This document shows, one piece after another, positions 33,446 through 45,116 of a stretch of 64,000 nt of DNA. Within the stretch, counting starts at the first letter, position 1. Each line of letters begins with the position of its first letter. The stretch is from Ciborinia camelliae (taxonomy: Eukaryota > Ascomycota > Leotiomycetes > Helotiales > Sclerotiniaceae). The translations under genes and the position numbers were made by a program. The notes beneath the pieces are model-generated. The model had not been told where the DNA came from. It ran no database searches and saw nothing but the letters and a program-made list of their open reading frames with translations. The DNA lies in NCBI GenBank assembly GCA_025890175.1, contig JANPYM010000001.1, positions 1,647,004-1,711,003 on the forward strand, in the 5' to 3' direction.

Positions 33446-35317
33446 ATGGCGCAAGCAACAAAAGATAGTTTTCTCGACTTGGAGAAGTATCGACAGCAGC
33501 TTGAGGATAATGTCGCAAAACTACGAAAATCGTTGCAGCACTGGCAGACTTGGGATGCTGAATATGATGGCTTGAAAGAAGAAATCCTCACAGCTGATTC
33601 TACCCCAAATCGCGATGAACTCGTATCAATCGCACGAAATTACGAAGCCGACTTGGTCAAAGGAAAAGAAATCGAAGAAATACTTGGCACCGGCACCCAA
33701 AGAACCGCTGAACAAGTTGTGAATTTGTTGGATAGGCGATTAGATTATGTCCAGCAAAATATTAAAACGATCGAGAAGCAGATTGAAATCGCAGAGGAGA
33801 AATTGGTCAAAGCGACTATCATTAGCACTCCGGACGTAAGAAATGAGGAGGGACTTCCAGTAACGGAAATTATTGAAGAATTGGATGATGAAGGGAATGT
33901 CATTTCTTCGAGACTGTCAACACCTGGAAGTGTAAAACCACAATTGTTGGAGGTGTTACACAAAGCTGGGATAATAGAACCAGTGTCAAAGGATGAATCA
34001 CATATTACAGAGGAGGTAGACGATGCTGCGCCACCCAGCAAAGCTTCAACACAAGTCCAAACTATCCCTCCACCAACGGAATCGAAGGGCGTCGATACGA
34101 AACACAATTCATCCACCAAATCTCAACAGCCTGTACAAAAGAGCGTGAAATTTTCAAATGATACGAAGGCAGAGTCTGCCGAATCGAAACCAATACTATC
34201 TCCGGCAGCAAAGCGCCTTGAGGAAGTTATGCAATCTGCAAAAGATTCCGAGAAACTTTCCTATGAGCCCGCCGTTATACCTACCGACGAATCTCCGGAA
34301 GACGCTGCTTTACGACGAGATATGTTACAGTATGGTATGTCAGAAGTTGGATCTGTGGTAGCAGAGATAAATCTAGAAGATGGGAGTGACTGGGAATCTG
34401 AAGACTACGCAGACGACTCTGATAGCGATGACGATGAGGATCAATTTGGCAGATCAACACGTCGAGTTGTGGATGATGAACTTCGTCAACGTATGATTGA
34501 ACTTGAGGAAAAGCTTGGTGTCCGGATGATGGAGAATGTTGGAAAGAGTGCAGATGAATATGGTATGGTCCAAGAAGGCATTGGACGCATATCTATTAGT
34601 GGTGAAGATACGAAGGATGCTGGCAAGGGAATTCTCACAACATCTGGTAAGGATAAATTGAAAAACACGAAGCCTGCCAAATCCTCCATCTCCGAAGACT
34701 CCTCAAAGAAAACTGTCAGATTTGCAGAGGAACTAGATATCTCACCAGCTCCTGAGCAACCAATCGCCTCTTCTTCAAAGACCGAGATCAAAACTGCTCC
34801 AGTTGGAGATATTGTGGAGAGAAAAGCTCCAGGGCAATCATCTTTCGCTCCTCCGGTACAGAAGAAAGCTTCCCGCTTCAAGACATCTCGAGCTCCGATG
34901 AACAATAGTACCAATGGTGTTTCGACTGCCACCTCCATTGCCACAAAGCCTTCCCCTCTGAAATTATTCCCTGCCACTCCAACTACTCCCAAACCATTCT
35001 CCCAGCCAATTCCATTTGCACCAGCGATCGAAAATACTCGCATAGTTCCCACAGGACCTGCAAACCGCACACTAGCACCCAATGTTATCGAACGAGAGGT
35101 GCCACTCAATACGAATACAGCCGCACCTGATGAATTTGATCCACAATTATTGCACCAAGAAGTTGCAACCGAATATCATCGAATGAGGAACAAGATGATT
35201 GGCAAACAAGGTGGCTTCTTGAAGGAGGAAGAGGGCGAGCTCGTACCATTTACGGAAGAAGAGGGGGGTCCAAAGAAAGTTAGTAGGTTCAAGGCAGCGA
35301 GGTTAGCGAAATCTTGA
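33446..35317 (+). CDS. BUD27: Unconventional prefoldin, Bud27/Uri1 family
   Basis: Intact single-exon frame of 623 aa. Residues 8-120 form the two-helix prefoldin coiled coil (LDLEKYRQQLEDNVAKLRKS, LQHWQTWDAEYDGLKEEI, VVNLLDRRLDYVQQNIKTIE). Residues ~130-165 carry EIIEELDDEGNVISSRLSTP. Long acidic, disordered regions follow (DDSDSDDDEDQFG), with short KSVKF and KTVRF motifs of the Uri/DUF3835 type. The C-terminus ends KVSRFKAARLAKS, the conserved end of the DUF3835 domain. Bud27/URI binds Rpb5 and helps assemble RNA polymerases in the cytoplasm, and links TOR signalling to translation initiation. Length and motif order fit filamentous-fungal members well. Confidence 0.88.
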   Translation: MAQATKDSFLDLEKYRQQLEDNVAKLRKSLQHWQTWDAEYDGLKEEILTADSTPNRDELVSIARNYEADLVKGKEIEEILGTGTQRTAEQVVNLLDRRLDYVQQNIKTIEKQIEIAEEKLVKATIISTPDVRNEEGLPVTEIIEELDDEGNVISSRLSTPGSVKPQLLEVLHKAGIIEPVSKDESHITEEVDDAAPPSKASTQVQTIPPPTESKGVDTKHNSSTKSQQPVQKSVKFSNDTKAESAESKPILSPAAKRLEEVMQSAKDSEKLSYEPAVIPTDESPEDAALRRDMLQYGMSEVGSVVAEINLEDGSDWESEDYADDSDSDDDEDQFGRSTRRVVDDELRQRMIELEEKLGVRMMENVGKSADEYGMVQEGIGRISISGEDTKDAGKGILTTSGKDKLKNTKPAKSSISEDSSKKTVRFAEELDISPAPEQPIASSSKTEIKTAPVGDIVERKAPGQSSFAPPVQKKASRFKTSRAPMNNSTNGVSTATSIATKPSPLKLFPATPTTPKPFSQPIPFAPAIENTRIVPTGPANRTLAPNVIEREVPLNTNTAAPDEFDPQLLHQEVATEYHRMRNKMIGKQGGFLKEEEGELVPFTEEEGGPKKVSRFKAARLAKS

Positions 35318-36332
35318 TGTTTGGTAGGTGTTTTATAGACTCAATCATTCAATTTACGACAAACTCCTGGTGGCTTCTCTCAACATGTGTTTCTATATCA
35401 CTGTCCCATCTTGCTATATTTCTTACGTTCCTTACTTTTTGTCATTATCTCGACATTGATCAATGAAGGTCCAGTCAACTAAATCAAAGTCACAAGGCCT
35501 CAAATGCCGCAAGGATTTGAGGCTCATGGGCCACCTCCACTCATTCCAGTAAGTGACACCATTGCTCTCAGGGTCAGTCACTGATATATACTTTCTTTTT
35601 TTCTGCACTACAATCGGTATTGCATATATCGTTCTGCCTAGTATGTAACCAAACCTTTTCCCAAGCATTTCTCTTACAACTTTCAAAATGAAATGGAACG
35701 TACAAATATGACAATTGATGTACTATGCAGACTCAATCTACTAGTACATTACAGACGTTCCTAAATTGACTTTCTTGTGCAAACAAGTAAGACAGGGCTC
35801 TCTGACGTCGCAACTTTTGATCTGTGGTTGCGGGGATTCGTTTCACCCTGAACATTTATCTTTCCTTGGATGTCTATTTTGTGGTGTGTCATTGTTTGCT
35901 GTTGTGTTTTAGTGGAGAGCGTTATGTTTGTGAGATGGGTTGTATCGGGAATTTAATTCCAAGTATCTACTACAGAACTAAAGTTTGGAGCTGGAGCTTC
36001 TATCAGAGTATCTAGGAAGTAATTATGTTTTGTATCGATCTCCTCTCGACCTTCCAAATTTCCAATAGTCCAACACTGAGTATCTCTTTTGCACCCATTC
36101 CACATGATTTTGTCATACTGCAACCTAGCTATGGAGATCGTGATGGCTTAGGTTTATATGGCATTTCTTTTGCTTTTTATGTTTGGTGTTTCTGCATTTT
36201 CATTCATCCACTTCTGGCATACGAGCACAGCGATGTCTTTTGAGTATTTCTTAGTAAATTAACTGTTACTAGAATGAATGTATATAAATATCTCAAAAGA
36301 GGGGAAATTTTTCAAATTCAAGTCATAAAATT
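35318..36332. other. Intergenic between two convergent genes
   Basis: A minus-strand frame at 35432-35686 encodes a Trp-rich peptide (YWNEWRWPMSLKSLRHLRP) that may be a relic; no start or splice partner was found. The rest is AT-rich and featureless. Confidence 0.4.
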
Positions 36333-37963
36333 CTACATAAACTCATATACGTCTGCCTCCCCCTCCCGAACCATTTCCATAACCTCTTCCTTCACATCCT
36401 CCCATTCATCTCCCAACACCCCCATTATCCCCATCACCTCCCTCTCCCAGCATTCCCCAACCCAACAGATTTTCCTAATCCTCACGTAAAATGCAAAAAC
36501 AATTGCCAACAAAACCATCGCCCTGGGTTTTCCTTCATCTACCAACTCCACAAAATGTCGCTCGATAAAATACGGAAAGCCTATTAACAAACGTGTAACC
36601 GTGCCTGGGTTATCTTTTGCTTCGATATGTTTATACACATACCCCAAATAACATACAGTTGATTTATAAGCCTTTTCAATCTTCTCATCCCATTCTTCAC
36701 CCTCTAAATCTCTTTCAGTTCTTCTCAGCAGATGCCCGAATTTCTCACCATTAACCTCATCAAATATAGCCGAAGGATCAGCCAAAACAGGCAATCGTCT
36801 CACAAACATCCATCCTACACTTTTATTCTGCGCTTCGTCGCCCAAATCTACATCGCGATTTGAAATACATATACACGCGGCTCTGAAAGCCATAGATGAA
36901 CTGCGACTTATTTTGAGCCATTCGGAGGGTGGAGTGTAAGGGGTAACGGAACGTTTTTGGAGCAGGGCGAAGGCGCAGACGCGGAGATTGGTGGACGTTA
37001 GGCAGATGGCGTCGGCGTTGAGGGGGGTGAGGTTGTGCACGTCTTGGCGGTGGAGGCGGATGGTTCGGTCGAGGTAGGTGTAGGCGTCGAGAAGAAATGG
37101 ATCGGGGTCGGAAGTTAGGGGTTCAGTGGTGCTGGTGATTTTATGTGTTGCTGTGGTGGTTTCAAGATTGAGATGGAAGGATGAGATACAGTAGATGGAA
37201 TATAGAAGTGCCTCATTTGTTAGAGCGATTGAAGGGATGGTTTGTGTAAACATATCAATGGTGGCTTGATCATAGTTGGCGGAGGTCGTAAAAGATATTG
37301 TTCGGCTTGTTTTGGTTGTGTATTGATGAAGAAGCGTGAGCTCTCGTAGACGCCTTTCGGCAGTCTCGGGGAAATTGGGGATTTTGGACCGGAGTTCTTT
37401 GGTGGTAGAGTTCTCCATTTCGGATTTATCTGATATTTTCTTGATTACAGAAGAATCGTAGCTGCATTCTACATCGTGACGTTTGCAGTTTAGGCATATA
37501 GGCTGCGTTTCATCGCACTACATTGAGGGTCAGAACTGGGGGTGGAGATATGGACAAGATCACGAAAACCGTCGTGGAGACCAATCTACTTGATGAGTCT
37601 TCCATATCTAAAAAAGAATATCCGATGATGGATACCTATTTATATCCGGCCACCAAACCCCCTTCAATGAAGAAACTTCTCGAACTATCGAATATCGTCC
37701 CAGCCAACACAAACAATATCCCATCTCGAAAGAAGCAAGATACCAACCTTCACTCTCCGTGTCCTACATCTCACACACCCTGTCTTAGTCTTTCTATGAC
37801 GAGGTTTTGAAGATCCTTTCACATTCTCGCTGCCGGGAGTCCATGGTACCCAGATATTACCTGGTTCATTAACTTCGGTCGCACTGGTTTTTGATACATC
37901 CTCAACCTTTGACCCGGCGCCAGTAGTATCCAGATCGGAATTGATATCTGATGATCCATCCAT
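36333..37963 (-). CDS. Zn2Cys6 transcription factor
   Basis: Proposed CDS is complement(join(36333..37517,37748..37963)), 466 aa. The zinc cluster is split by a 230-nt intron (GTTGGT...GTAG). Exon 1 ends TKTGCVRCRTRRVK and exon 2 starts CDETQPICLNCKRHDVEC, restoring all six cysteines in the C-x2-C-x6-C-x5-C-x2-C-x6-C pattern with the Lys/Arg DNA-contact residues. The remaining ~370 residues are helical, with an acyl-CoA-style regulatory domain typical of the fungal_trans_2 group (LTNEALLYSIYCISSFHLNL, FPYFIERHFVELV). It is a nuclear DNA-binding regulator. Its targets are unknown; the decarboxylase and oxidoreductase genes to the right are possible but unproven candidates. The start at 37963 is the first ATG with an uninterrupted frame. 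Confidence 0.88.
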
Positions 37964-38659
37964 TCCAATAGACGCAGCACTTTTTCGAGTGAGACTTATT
38001 TTGGGGAAGTGATGAAGCTGTATAGGTTACATCTGCCTACGCGCCTAGGTAGTGGCATCAAGGTCCGTTATCTCCATATAGACATAGTCCGTGCGCCATG
38101 CTACTTAAACAGCGAAAAGCTCTTCCATTCGTTTCAATGAACAATATCAATGAACAATACATTCCTCTCAGAAACCATTTCGATTGTCAATTTCTTAGTT
38201 TACATATTGAAATACATACATACTGCAGGAGGGCAAGTAGTGACTTCCTCAGTTGTCAATAAATACCTCACTAGTGTGACTGTTTCCTTCTTAAACTTAG
38301 GTGTCATTCACTTGAGCCTTTTTGCAGATTCCTTCCTTACTTATGCCTCTGTTTTATCGTACGATGGGGGAGAATTTTATAATTATGAAACTTTTGCTGG
38401 CGATACTGAACTTTACCCACAACTTCTAAATTGAGAGTGATCGACTCTTCATGAACTTTGTTTGCACTTATTTGCATCATTTTTGGGGTTGTAAAAGCAT
38501 CAATTTGATTCTCATGTAATCTTCTTACATGTTCTGTATAAATGCTCAATATGCAACCATCGGCGTCTCTTACGCTTCATAGCTTCCAAGCTGATAAAAA
38601 TGTCCTCTATATCCCATCCTTTATAACCTTGATCATAACATCGTAAAATTGTAAATCAT
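37964..38659. other. Intergenic
   Basis: Promoter side of the Zn2Cys6 gene, with a GCGCCTAGGTAGT word near 38041. A 94-codon hydrophobic frame at 38150-38434 has no family resemblance and is not called. Confidence 0.4.
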
Positions 38660-39121
38660 TTATTTCTTCATCATGCCAATGCCAACTTGAAACCAGTGAG
38701 GTTTATCCCCATCGATTCCATCAAGGATGGCCCAAACCTCTTCGGGCCGAACCGTTTCCTCGGAATCTCGGCCATTGCTGTCCTCACTAGGGTCAGTCAA
38801 AGATCCATTCTCCTCCTGCCGAGATGCTGGATTCTTTGCTTTTTTCCTGGCATCGAGCATCTTATGGTATTCCTCTATGAATACGTCTTGAAGACGAAGC
38901 TCATTGAAGTCCTTGTTCCTGGTTTCTGGCCATGTTTCCCACAGACCACCGGGACTCTGCAATATACATTCTTCAACAGTTTGTCGGTCGGGACACCTAG
39001 GGTTTTCCACGCCAGTGAGACCCTGACATTGAGTGAAGAAGGATAGTTTCCAATACTCTCTTCCTTTCGGTTTTGGCGTCTCTTTTGGCGTCAACTGCGA
39101 AGCGGAATTGCTTGAAGACAT
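38660..39121 (-). CDS. Small hypothetical protein
   Basis: Single-exon frame of 153 aa starting at ATG 39121. It opens with a Ser/Thr/Pro/Lys-rich tail, then a compact domain with three cysteines (FFTQCQGL, ENPRCPDRQTVEECIL) and WETWPETRNKDFNELRLQDV, followed by a charged acidic region and a C-terminal PHWFQVGIGMMKK. Codon usage and composition look coding. I recognise no family; the three Cys may bind metal or form a disulphide. Orphan, probably lineage-restricted. Confidence 0.6.
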   Translation of the reverse strand: MSSSNSASQLTPKETPKPKGREYWKLSFFTQCQGLTGVENPRCPDRQTVEECILQSPGGLWETWPETRNKDFNELRLQDVFIEEYHKMLDARKKAKNPASRQEENGSLTDPSEDSNGRDSEETVRPEEVWAILDGIDGDKPHWFQVGIGMMKK

Positions 39122-40076
39122 GGCAACGTTGATCGTATTGGTTTATTTCTTGAAGAAGAATGAATAACGATAAACTATACGACTTTTGATGGAGGATTCG
39201 TGGTTTTTTGCAGTATCGCCGGGATGTGGGTTTTGTTGAAGAATGACGTGTATTTCGACTTGGTACAGAAGTGGGCTTCAAATATGAGGGGAGAATTACT
39301 GATATCTCTCTTTGACGGGAGGTGCTGATATGTATTGTTGAGTGAGATGATCTGCGGCTTGGATGGGGTAAGAGATAGAGTGAGTCTGGGTCTGATGATG
39401 AGGATTGATTGATGACGGTTGATTGATGAGGGTTGATGATCAAAGCGAGGACTCGAGGCGATGAAGAAGAAGCGAATATGATGATATTGAGAAGTTTTCT
39501 GATACTGGTTGAGAATATCTTAAGATTCAATCAAGTGTTTGAAGTTTTGGTGCGGATGGTTTGTTTGGTTGTTGAGGTTCTCGTGCTCAAAGATGTCTTT
39601 GTAGGAGATTTTCGAGGAAGCAAAGGGGAATAATGCCTCCCATTTATGCACATTCTACCCCCAGTGGGTAGCCCATTTCGAGCGTAGGATGACAGCTGGA
39701 TTCGCTCCATAAATCAATCACAGTCAAGAGCGATGATTTTCTGAAATTGTAAGAGTTGGGACTCATCTACTGGTTTCGGAGTCACTGTTTATGCAATTGT
39801 ATGAAGTTGGGACGGAAAGTTGATGGTGGTATCATTAAGCGAGCCACCCCCTTCATTCCATCCGAAGGTGGAACAAGAAGCAAGGTGAACTTGATAGGAT
39901 GAACTGATTGAAGACATAGATGGATGAAGTAGGGAGATTTCAGAAAACAGTGTTTCGATGATTGGGATTGAAACACTTGGGATTATATATCTGATATTGC
40001 ATCACTGAATTCACTACTCAGCCGCCCACCGCAAGAAGTTATACCAAGCTTTTCCGTCTTCTTCCACCACTTGTTC
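39122..40076. promoter_or_regulatory. Upstream region of the small hypothetical gene
   Basis: Contains the gene's likely leader (GATGATTGATGACGG-type repeats at about 39395-39440) and AT-rich sequence. Overlapping long minus frames here are out of phase with the gene and not credible. Confidence 0.4.
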
Positions 40077-40253
40077 ATGTCGCGAGATGCTGCAGATTAT
40101 AATTTCAATGCCAATCCCATTATCGAAACTCTAGCTTTGAGAAAGTCCCAAAGAGATTTTGAGGAAGTGGCAATGAGAAATCGCAGGAGAACATTATCCA
40201 CTGCGGGTATTGAGAATATTGAGAGACGCAAACTGAATCTAGCAAGGAAATAG
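40077..40253 (+). CDS. Possible small basic protein
   Basis: 58-codon frame from ATG 40077: MSRDAADYNFNANPIIETLA, then RKSQRDFEEVAMRNRRRTLS and a basic end. The composition is regular and protein-like with a predicted helix. It is short and has no known family or clear splicing partners. Real small gene or chance ORF; I lean slightly to real. Confidence 0.35.
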   Translation: MSRDAADYNFNANPIIETLALRKSQRDFEEVAMRNRRRTLSTAGIENIERRKLNLARK

Positions 40254-40955
40254 AATTCAAAATAATGAAAATATCAGGCATTGAAGAAGAGGAGATGAAC
40301 TTCATGATTGGCTGTATATACCTACTGTACAATATCTGAAAGTCTCCTTATAGCCCGCGAGCTTGCGGGTACTTCCAATAAAAAAATGAAAGGGGTAAGT
40401 ACACCTTGAAAGTAATGATCGAACAATCTTCGGGCTCGAATGGTAAGGGATCATGAATGAGAAGAATCATCACGTCAAAAATACATCATTACTTTATACA
40501 TAATCTGCTCGAAAGCAAAGGCTAAAATATGGCAGTAGAATGCCTCGTGTATCAGAGGGGTGGAATTGTCTGTAACAGGTGTATTTTCCCACTCAAGTAT
40601 ATGTTGGCATCAGCAAGAGGAACAATGGTGTGCATCTTGTGATTGTTAGTAAGACAGTGGGCGATAATGTATCTACTGACATTTGAATTGATCACTATTT
40701 TCACTTTTATCAATTACACATAGTATCGCCACTTCAACTACAGAATTTCTGCCCTCCTTCATCGTCGATCTTTCTTCATTTCATTTATTATCACATTATC
40801 GTTCATATGAAGAATTTCAATATCACTCAATTGAAGGGAAACTATCATATATAACGGATTCATAAACCAATTGATTCAACCGGATGGAAAAGTGCCAGTG
40901 CTTTTCCGAACTACTAATTTCAACTTTGAAGAAGAAATAGTAACCCTCCTGTGCT
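40254..40955. other. Intergenic
   Basis: AT-rich 3' flank of the decarboxylase gene. Nothing else supported. Confidence 0.5.
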
Positions 40956-42378
40956 TTAATTTATAGCAATTCGCGACTTGACATTCGTCTCACCAATTTC
41001 TCTGTAGTGAGACTTGCAGAGTTTCTCGCCATAATAGAAGTGCTCATTGGCCTCCATATCCGGGAAATTGGACACTCTCGCCTTTTGCTCAAACATCATC
41101 ACACAATCAGATCCTCCAAAAGCAAAGTGGGAAATCTCATCTCCCTTCTTGATGTTCTGGCCAAGTAGTTCCACGTTCACAGTAACAGAGGAAACCATGG
41201 CCATACCAATAGGCAGGATAGCAACTCGGCCCAACTTATCATTGTTGATGATGACAACTCCGCGGGTCTGCATGAATTGATAACCTGGCGAGTCAGGGGC
41301 GTCAACTATAAGATTGGGAAGTTAGTAATTGCCTACAAGGAAGAATTTGGAAAGAAAAGGAGGAGGTAAATCTGCATCAGAAGATAAAAAGACGTATCTG
41401 AAGAAATATAAAAATGGGACTGGATAGTTGGAGTGCGAATTTTATGAATCAATTAAGCTTACGGGTGACAACCCCTTCAGGGTTTTGATCCTTCAGATTT
41501 GGTGAGATACGACGACAAGGCGATAGGTAATTATGGCCTCCAGCCTTCTCATCTGTCTTGACCAATACCTCCAAGTAGGCGGCACCAGGGATCACGTCGA
41601 TGACTTCGACTTTACCCGAAACGGCGGCGTGTTGTCGATGATAGTCAAAGGTGTTGAGGAAAGAGTGTGTCCAGACGCCTTCTTTGAACAATTCTCCATA
41701 AGTAATATCTTCTCCCGAGTCTGGCACTTTCTCCTGGCCGTATTTACCGAGCAAATCCGTTACCTTCCAGGGAAGGTTCTTAAGTATCACCTCCGAATCC
41801 TCGGTAATTGAGAAGGCACCAGCAAAGGTGGAATCTGCAGGGAAGGTTATAATGCGGTCATCATCTGGTGAGTCGATTTCACGGGGCTCCTTGAGCTTGC
41901 GGTGAAAGAATTGATTGAAGGTTTGCCAGTTTGAAGGGTCTTCAGCTTCAAAGACACGAAACTGGGGAGAGTTTCGGTAGCTGGTCAAAGAAGTTTCGTT
42001 CCATGACTCTGGCTGGTCCATAAATTCCCCGATGGTCTGGGCGTAACGTACGAGCCAGTCAGATAGAGGGGTGAGCGGCTTGTTGACATTCTTTGGAAGG
42101 ATTGAGGTCTGACGAACACCCAAAGGCTCTTGCGCGAGGACGAAGTAGAAGATGCAAAGAATGTAATAGATATCGCGGCCATTGGTGACCTCGGTTGGAA
42201 TCCAACCTCGAACTAGCCAATCCGCAAAGTCGAGGAATCCTTTTCCGGAAATGATACCATACTTGGCCATTTCGGGGATATCAGATTTCAATGCATTTCT
42301 GACAGCAGTATCAAGGTCATCGACTTCTCTAAGGAGCTCGTCACGAAGCTCCTCAACGATGGGGTGATATGTAGGCAT
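40956..42378 (-). CDS. Phosphatidylserine-decarboxylase-like / PsiD-like pyruvoyl enzyme
   Basis: Proposed CDS is complement(join(40956..41305,41463..42378)), 421 aa, with a 157-nt intron (GTAAGC...ATAG). The N-terminal ~150 residues match the fungal PSDC domain found in PsiD-type decarboxylases (GKGFLDFADWLVRGWIPTEV, LTPLSDWLVRYAQTIGEFMD). Then come FNQFFHRKL, ITFPADSTFAGAF and FNTFDYHRQHAAVSGKVEV, with the Asp and His of the self-processing triad. The cleavage site reads FAFGGSDCVMMFE. In canonical enzymes the chain is cut before the Ser of LGST/GGSS to make the pyruvoyl cofactor; here the Ser is kept but is followed by Asp. No membrane anchor or targeting peptide is seen, unlike mitochondrial Psd1, so an amino-acid decarboxylase role (as for tryptophan decarboxylase PsiD) is as likely as a lipid one. 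Substrate unknown. Confidence 0.82.
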
Positions 42379-44255
42379 GCTGAATACTTGGGTAGAAGGG
42401 ACTTGAAAAAAGAAGAGAGGTGAATCTCCTCACTGTCAAACTAAATTTGGAAGAGGAGAAGTATGTTTGTTGATTGAGTACTTATTTTAGACCTGTTCGT
42501 TAACTTTCATCTGGCTCTGAGCAGTCCTTTAAATACATATAACTTTCTTATCCATCGTACCATCTTATCAAACCAGAGACCTCCAGACTTTTGATCAATG
42601 TTGTCATAAAAACACGAATGAGAACAGGTGCTTGCATGGCTGTGATTTTAAAAGAGGGGTTGCATATTGGCAGAACGACATCGGGTCCTCGTGGTATGAA
42701 GCAACTCCATGTACGCAGGAAGCGTACCAATGTAGGTGCTTGAAAATGGAATGATAGGTTAAATACAAACACCAATGAATCTATTTCTACGATAGTTTGA
42801 CAACAGTAGGTGGTCATACAACGACGAGTTGCTCTGAAAGCCGTGTAAACTTCACTATTGGAGGTCGAGCCCGATAATATCGTTACATTGCCGCTCTCGC
42901 AGGATAGTAGCGAAAATCGCCGCCTTTTCAAGACAATTGAACCTAGATTTTTGAAGGTATTGATGCAAAACTAATACAGTAATTACTGTGGCTAGCTGAG
43001 ATTTTCCTCTTTTTATGGTGGACAATGCTGATCAAAATTCAGGGGCACAACTTGGAAACACTGAAGACGGTAGTAACCATGGGACGAAACACAATAGTGT
43101 GACCCTTTGAAGCTGGTGACGTGACATCAATTAATAGAGTATGTATGTGGCGTTTGCAGTTACGATACACGAGGAGAAGAAGAGGGGTTCAGGGACAAAA
43201 GTGGCTTGCGGGGAAAATGTCTTCCTTTTCCACATCGAGTCGCTTGCGTTAATTTTCATTACACTCATCATGTCATTATCAGCTTCGAAACTTCAAGCCA
43301 TTTGAATGAGATATCACTTAGTTACCTCCTCCAAAAACACAAAACTGAGGGGTAATGCTATTTTTCTCCTCTCGATTTGATAGGAACGGCAGATCATATT
43401 CCTTCTTGGTGGATATCGGAATGGCGATATATGCGCGCAATTCAATCGGTTCTTGTACACTTCTTCTCAGCGTGGGAATTTGCAACAACAACAATCGACT
43501 CTTCATGTCGTGTTCATGTTAGTGCCGATGAACATGATATATTTGGATGAGAATACCCCGCCCCCACGGTTCTTAATCCTCGTTATGTATGCTTATAGCG
43601 AATAGAAATTTATATCGAAGCTCTCCAGTATCTCCGTTGCTCAAAATGCTTAGTTTTTGAAATGCAGACCAAGATCAGGCATCAAAGTTGTGGAGATCAG
43701 ACCATATTTTTCTTTCTTTCTTTTGTATCGTGCGTGTTGGCCGACGAATGAATAAACCCCCTTAGAATTGTACGTGTAGCACGTATAACGGAAGAAACCA
43801 ACATATCTAAATTTTGGGTTGTAACTTGTATGGCTGGCACCTTGGGCTACGTTATCTCAAAATTTACACTACATGTCTTGCACACTTGTGAATTGTGATG
43901 CACTGTCGCACATTAGAGGCCTTTTCTTCCCTTTGCAAGACTCTCATTTCTTTCAACTCTACATTTGTGGGACTATTTTATTCACCTGATAATTTTCAAA
44001 TGCGACATCCCTTCTTCACTTCCCACGCTGGGATTCGAAAACCGAACCCCTGAAGTTTGTTCTCGCTTCAGGTTGTTACGAAAAGAGCTGATTCTGTGAC
44101 CGCAAATCACCATATAGATATAGTATCAAGTTGTTGAATCCCTTAATCCAAGTTAAAAATTCTCTCCCAGTTTAGATTCCATCCAATAGTTTCTACTATC
44201 CTATACCCTGCAAATCAACCCCTCTGTTCATTTTTGAGTCGAAGATTTAGAAGTA
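42379..44255. promoter_or_regulatory. Divergent intergenic region, ~1.9 kb
   Basis: Separates the decarboxylase (minus) and FMN-binding protein (plus). It includes both promoters and possibly unannotated leader exons. A minus-strand frame at 42548-42931 is not credible as a gene. No operator is recognised. Confidence 0.4.
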
Positions 44256-45116
44256 ATGACAGGAGCATCTTCTAACCCAGCCCCAGCTTGGAGCAGTAAG
44301 TTAACTATCTTGGCATTTAATCTTTCATGCCTTGCTAATCGCATTCGTATTCTAGATAAATATGATGCCGCTCTCACCAAGGAGATCATCAACAGCCAGC
44401 ACATTCTGCACGTGTCTTTCCTCACGAAAGACTCCGAGTACCCAACTGTGTGTTATCTTGTCGGCAAAATCCTCAAATACAAGGACAATTCCGACGATGC
44501 CTTGTATGTTCACGGGCATGTTCAAGAACCCGTTCTAGGACGTTTGATGGGGCGAGAAGAAGGCGACCCCGATCTCTCAGTCAGCGTTGCAGCAAGCACA
44601 ATCCATAGTCACTATCTCGGGTTTTCGGGATTTGCCACCGGATTTAGCTTTGCCAATACTGTGCTGAACGGAACCGCCAGTCTGATGAACGTTTCCGCCC
44701 AGGATCATGACGAGAGAAAATGGGTAATGACGCAGATTGTCAATTCCCAGATCCCGGATCGCTGGAGACACCTTCGCCCCATCGGGTCGGATGTGGACTT
44801 CGTCTCGATGATCAAAATTACCCCGGATGCGCAAAAGTCCCACACGCACTCGGTCCCCAAGGTTCTCGGCCTCGAAGTTCAAAATGATGTCGAGGATAAG
44901 GAGCTCTGTGAGGAGCATTGGGAGGGCGCAATTCCAGTTTGGGAGAAACTCGGGCAGCCAATCTCTGGGAAGAATAATTTACCCGAGGGGAAGGCGAGGA
45001 TTGCACCTAAGTATATTACCGATTTCATCGAGGCTCAGAATGCGAGAAATGAGTATTTTGCAAGACAGGTAGCGAGCGCCGATTATCCTTATGACTACCC
45101 TAGACATGGTCCATAG
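44256..45116 (+). CDS. FMN-binding split-barrel protein (pyridoxamine-phosphate-oxidase-like)
   Basis: Proposed CDS is join(44256..44295,44356..45116), 266 aa; the 60-nt intron (GTAAGT...TCTAG) is a multiple of three without stops, so the unspliced frame is also open. After splicing, the N-terminus reads NKYDAALTKEIINSQHILHV and SFLTKDSEYPTVCYLVGKIL, the strand-turn opening of the Pyridox_ox_2 group. It is followed by ALYVHGHVQEPVLGRLMGRE and the SHYLGFSGFATG and IPDRWRHLRPIG motifs. Relatives are flavin-nucleotide-binding proteins and NimA-like nitroreductases. Reaction unknown; a reductase or oxidase is plausible. The coding DNA is visibly more GC-rich than its flanks. Confidence 0.82.
   Translation: MTGASSNPAPAWSSKLTILAFNLSCLANRIRILDKYDAALTKEIINSQHILHVSFLTKDSEYPTVCYLVGKILKYKDNSDDALYVHGHVQEPVLGRLMGREEGDPDLSVSVAASTIHSHYLGFSGFATGFSFANTVLNGTASLMNVSAQDHDERKWVMTQIVNSQIPDRWRHLRPIGSDVDFVSMIKITPDAQKSHTHSVPKVLGLEVQNDVEDKELCEEHWEGAIPVWEKLGQPISGKNNLPEGKARIAPKYITDFIEAQNARNEYFARQVASADYPYDYPRHGP

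Noticed and set aside
38150..38434. 94-codon hydrophobic frame
   Set aside because: Chance ORF in AT-rich DNA next to a promoter; no family or start context.
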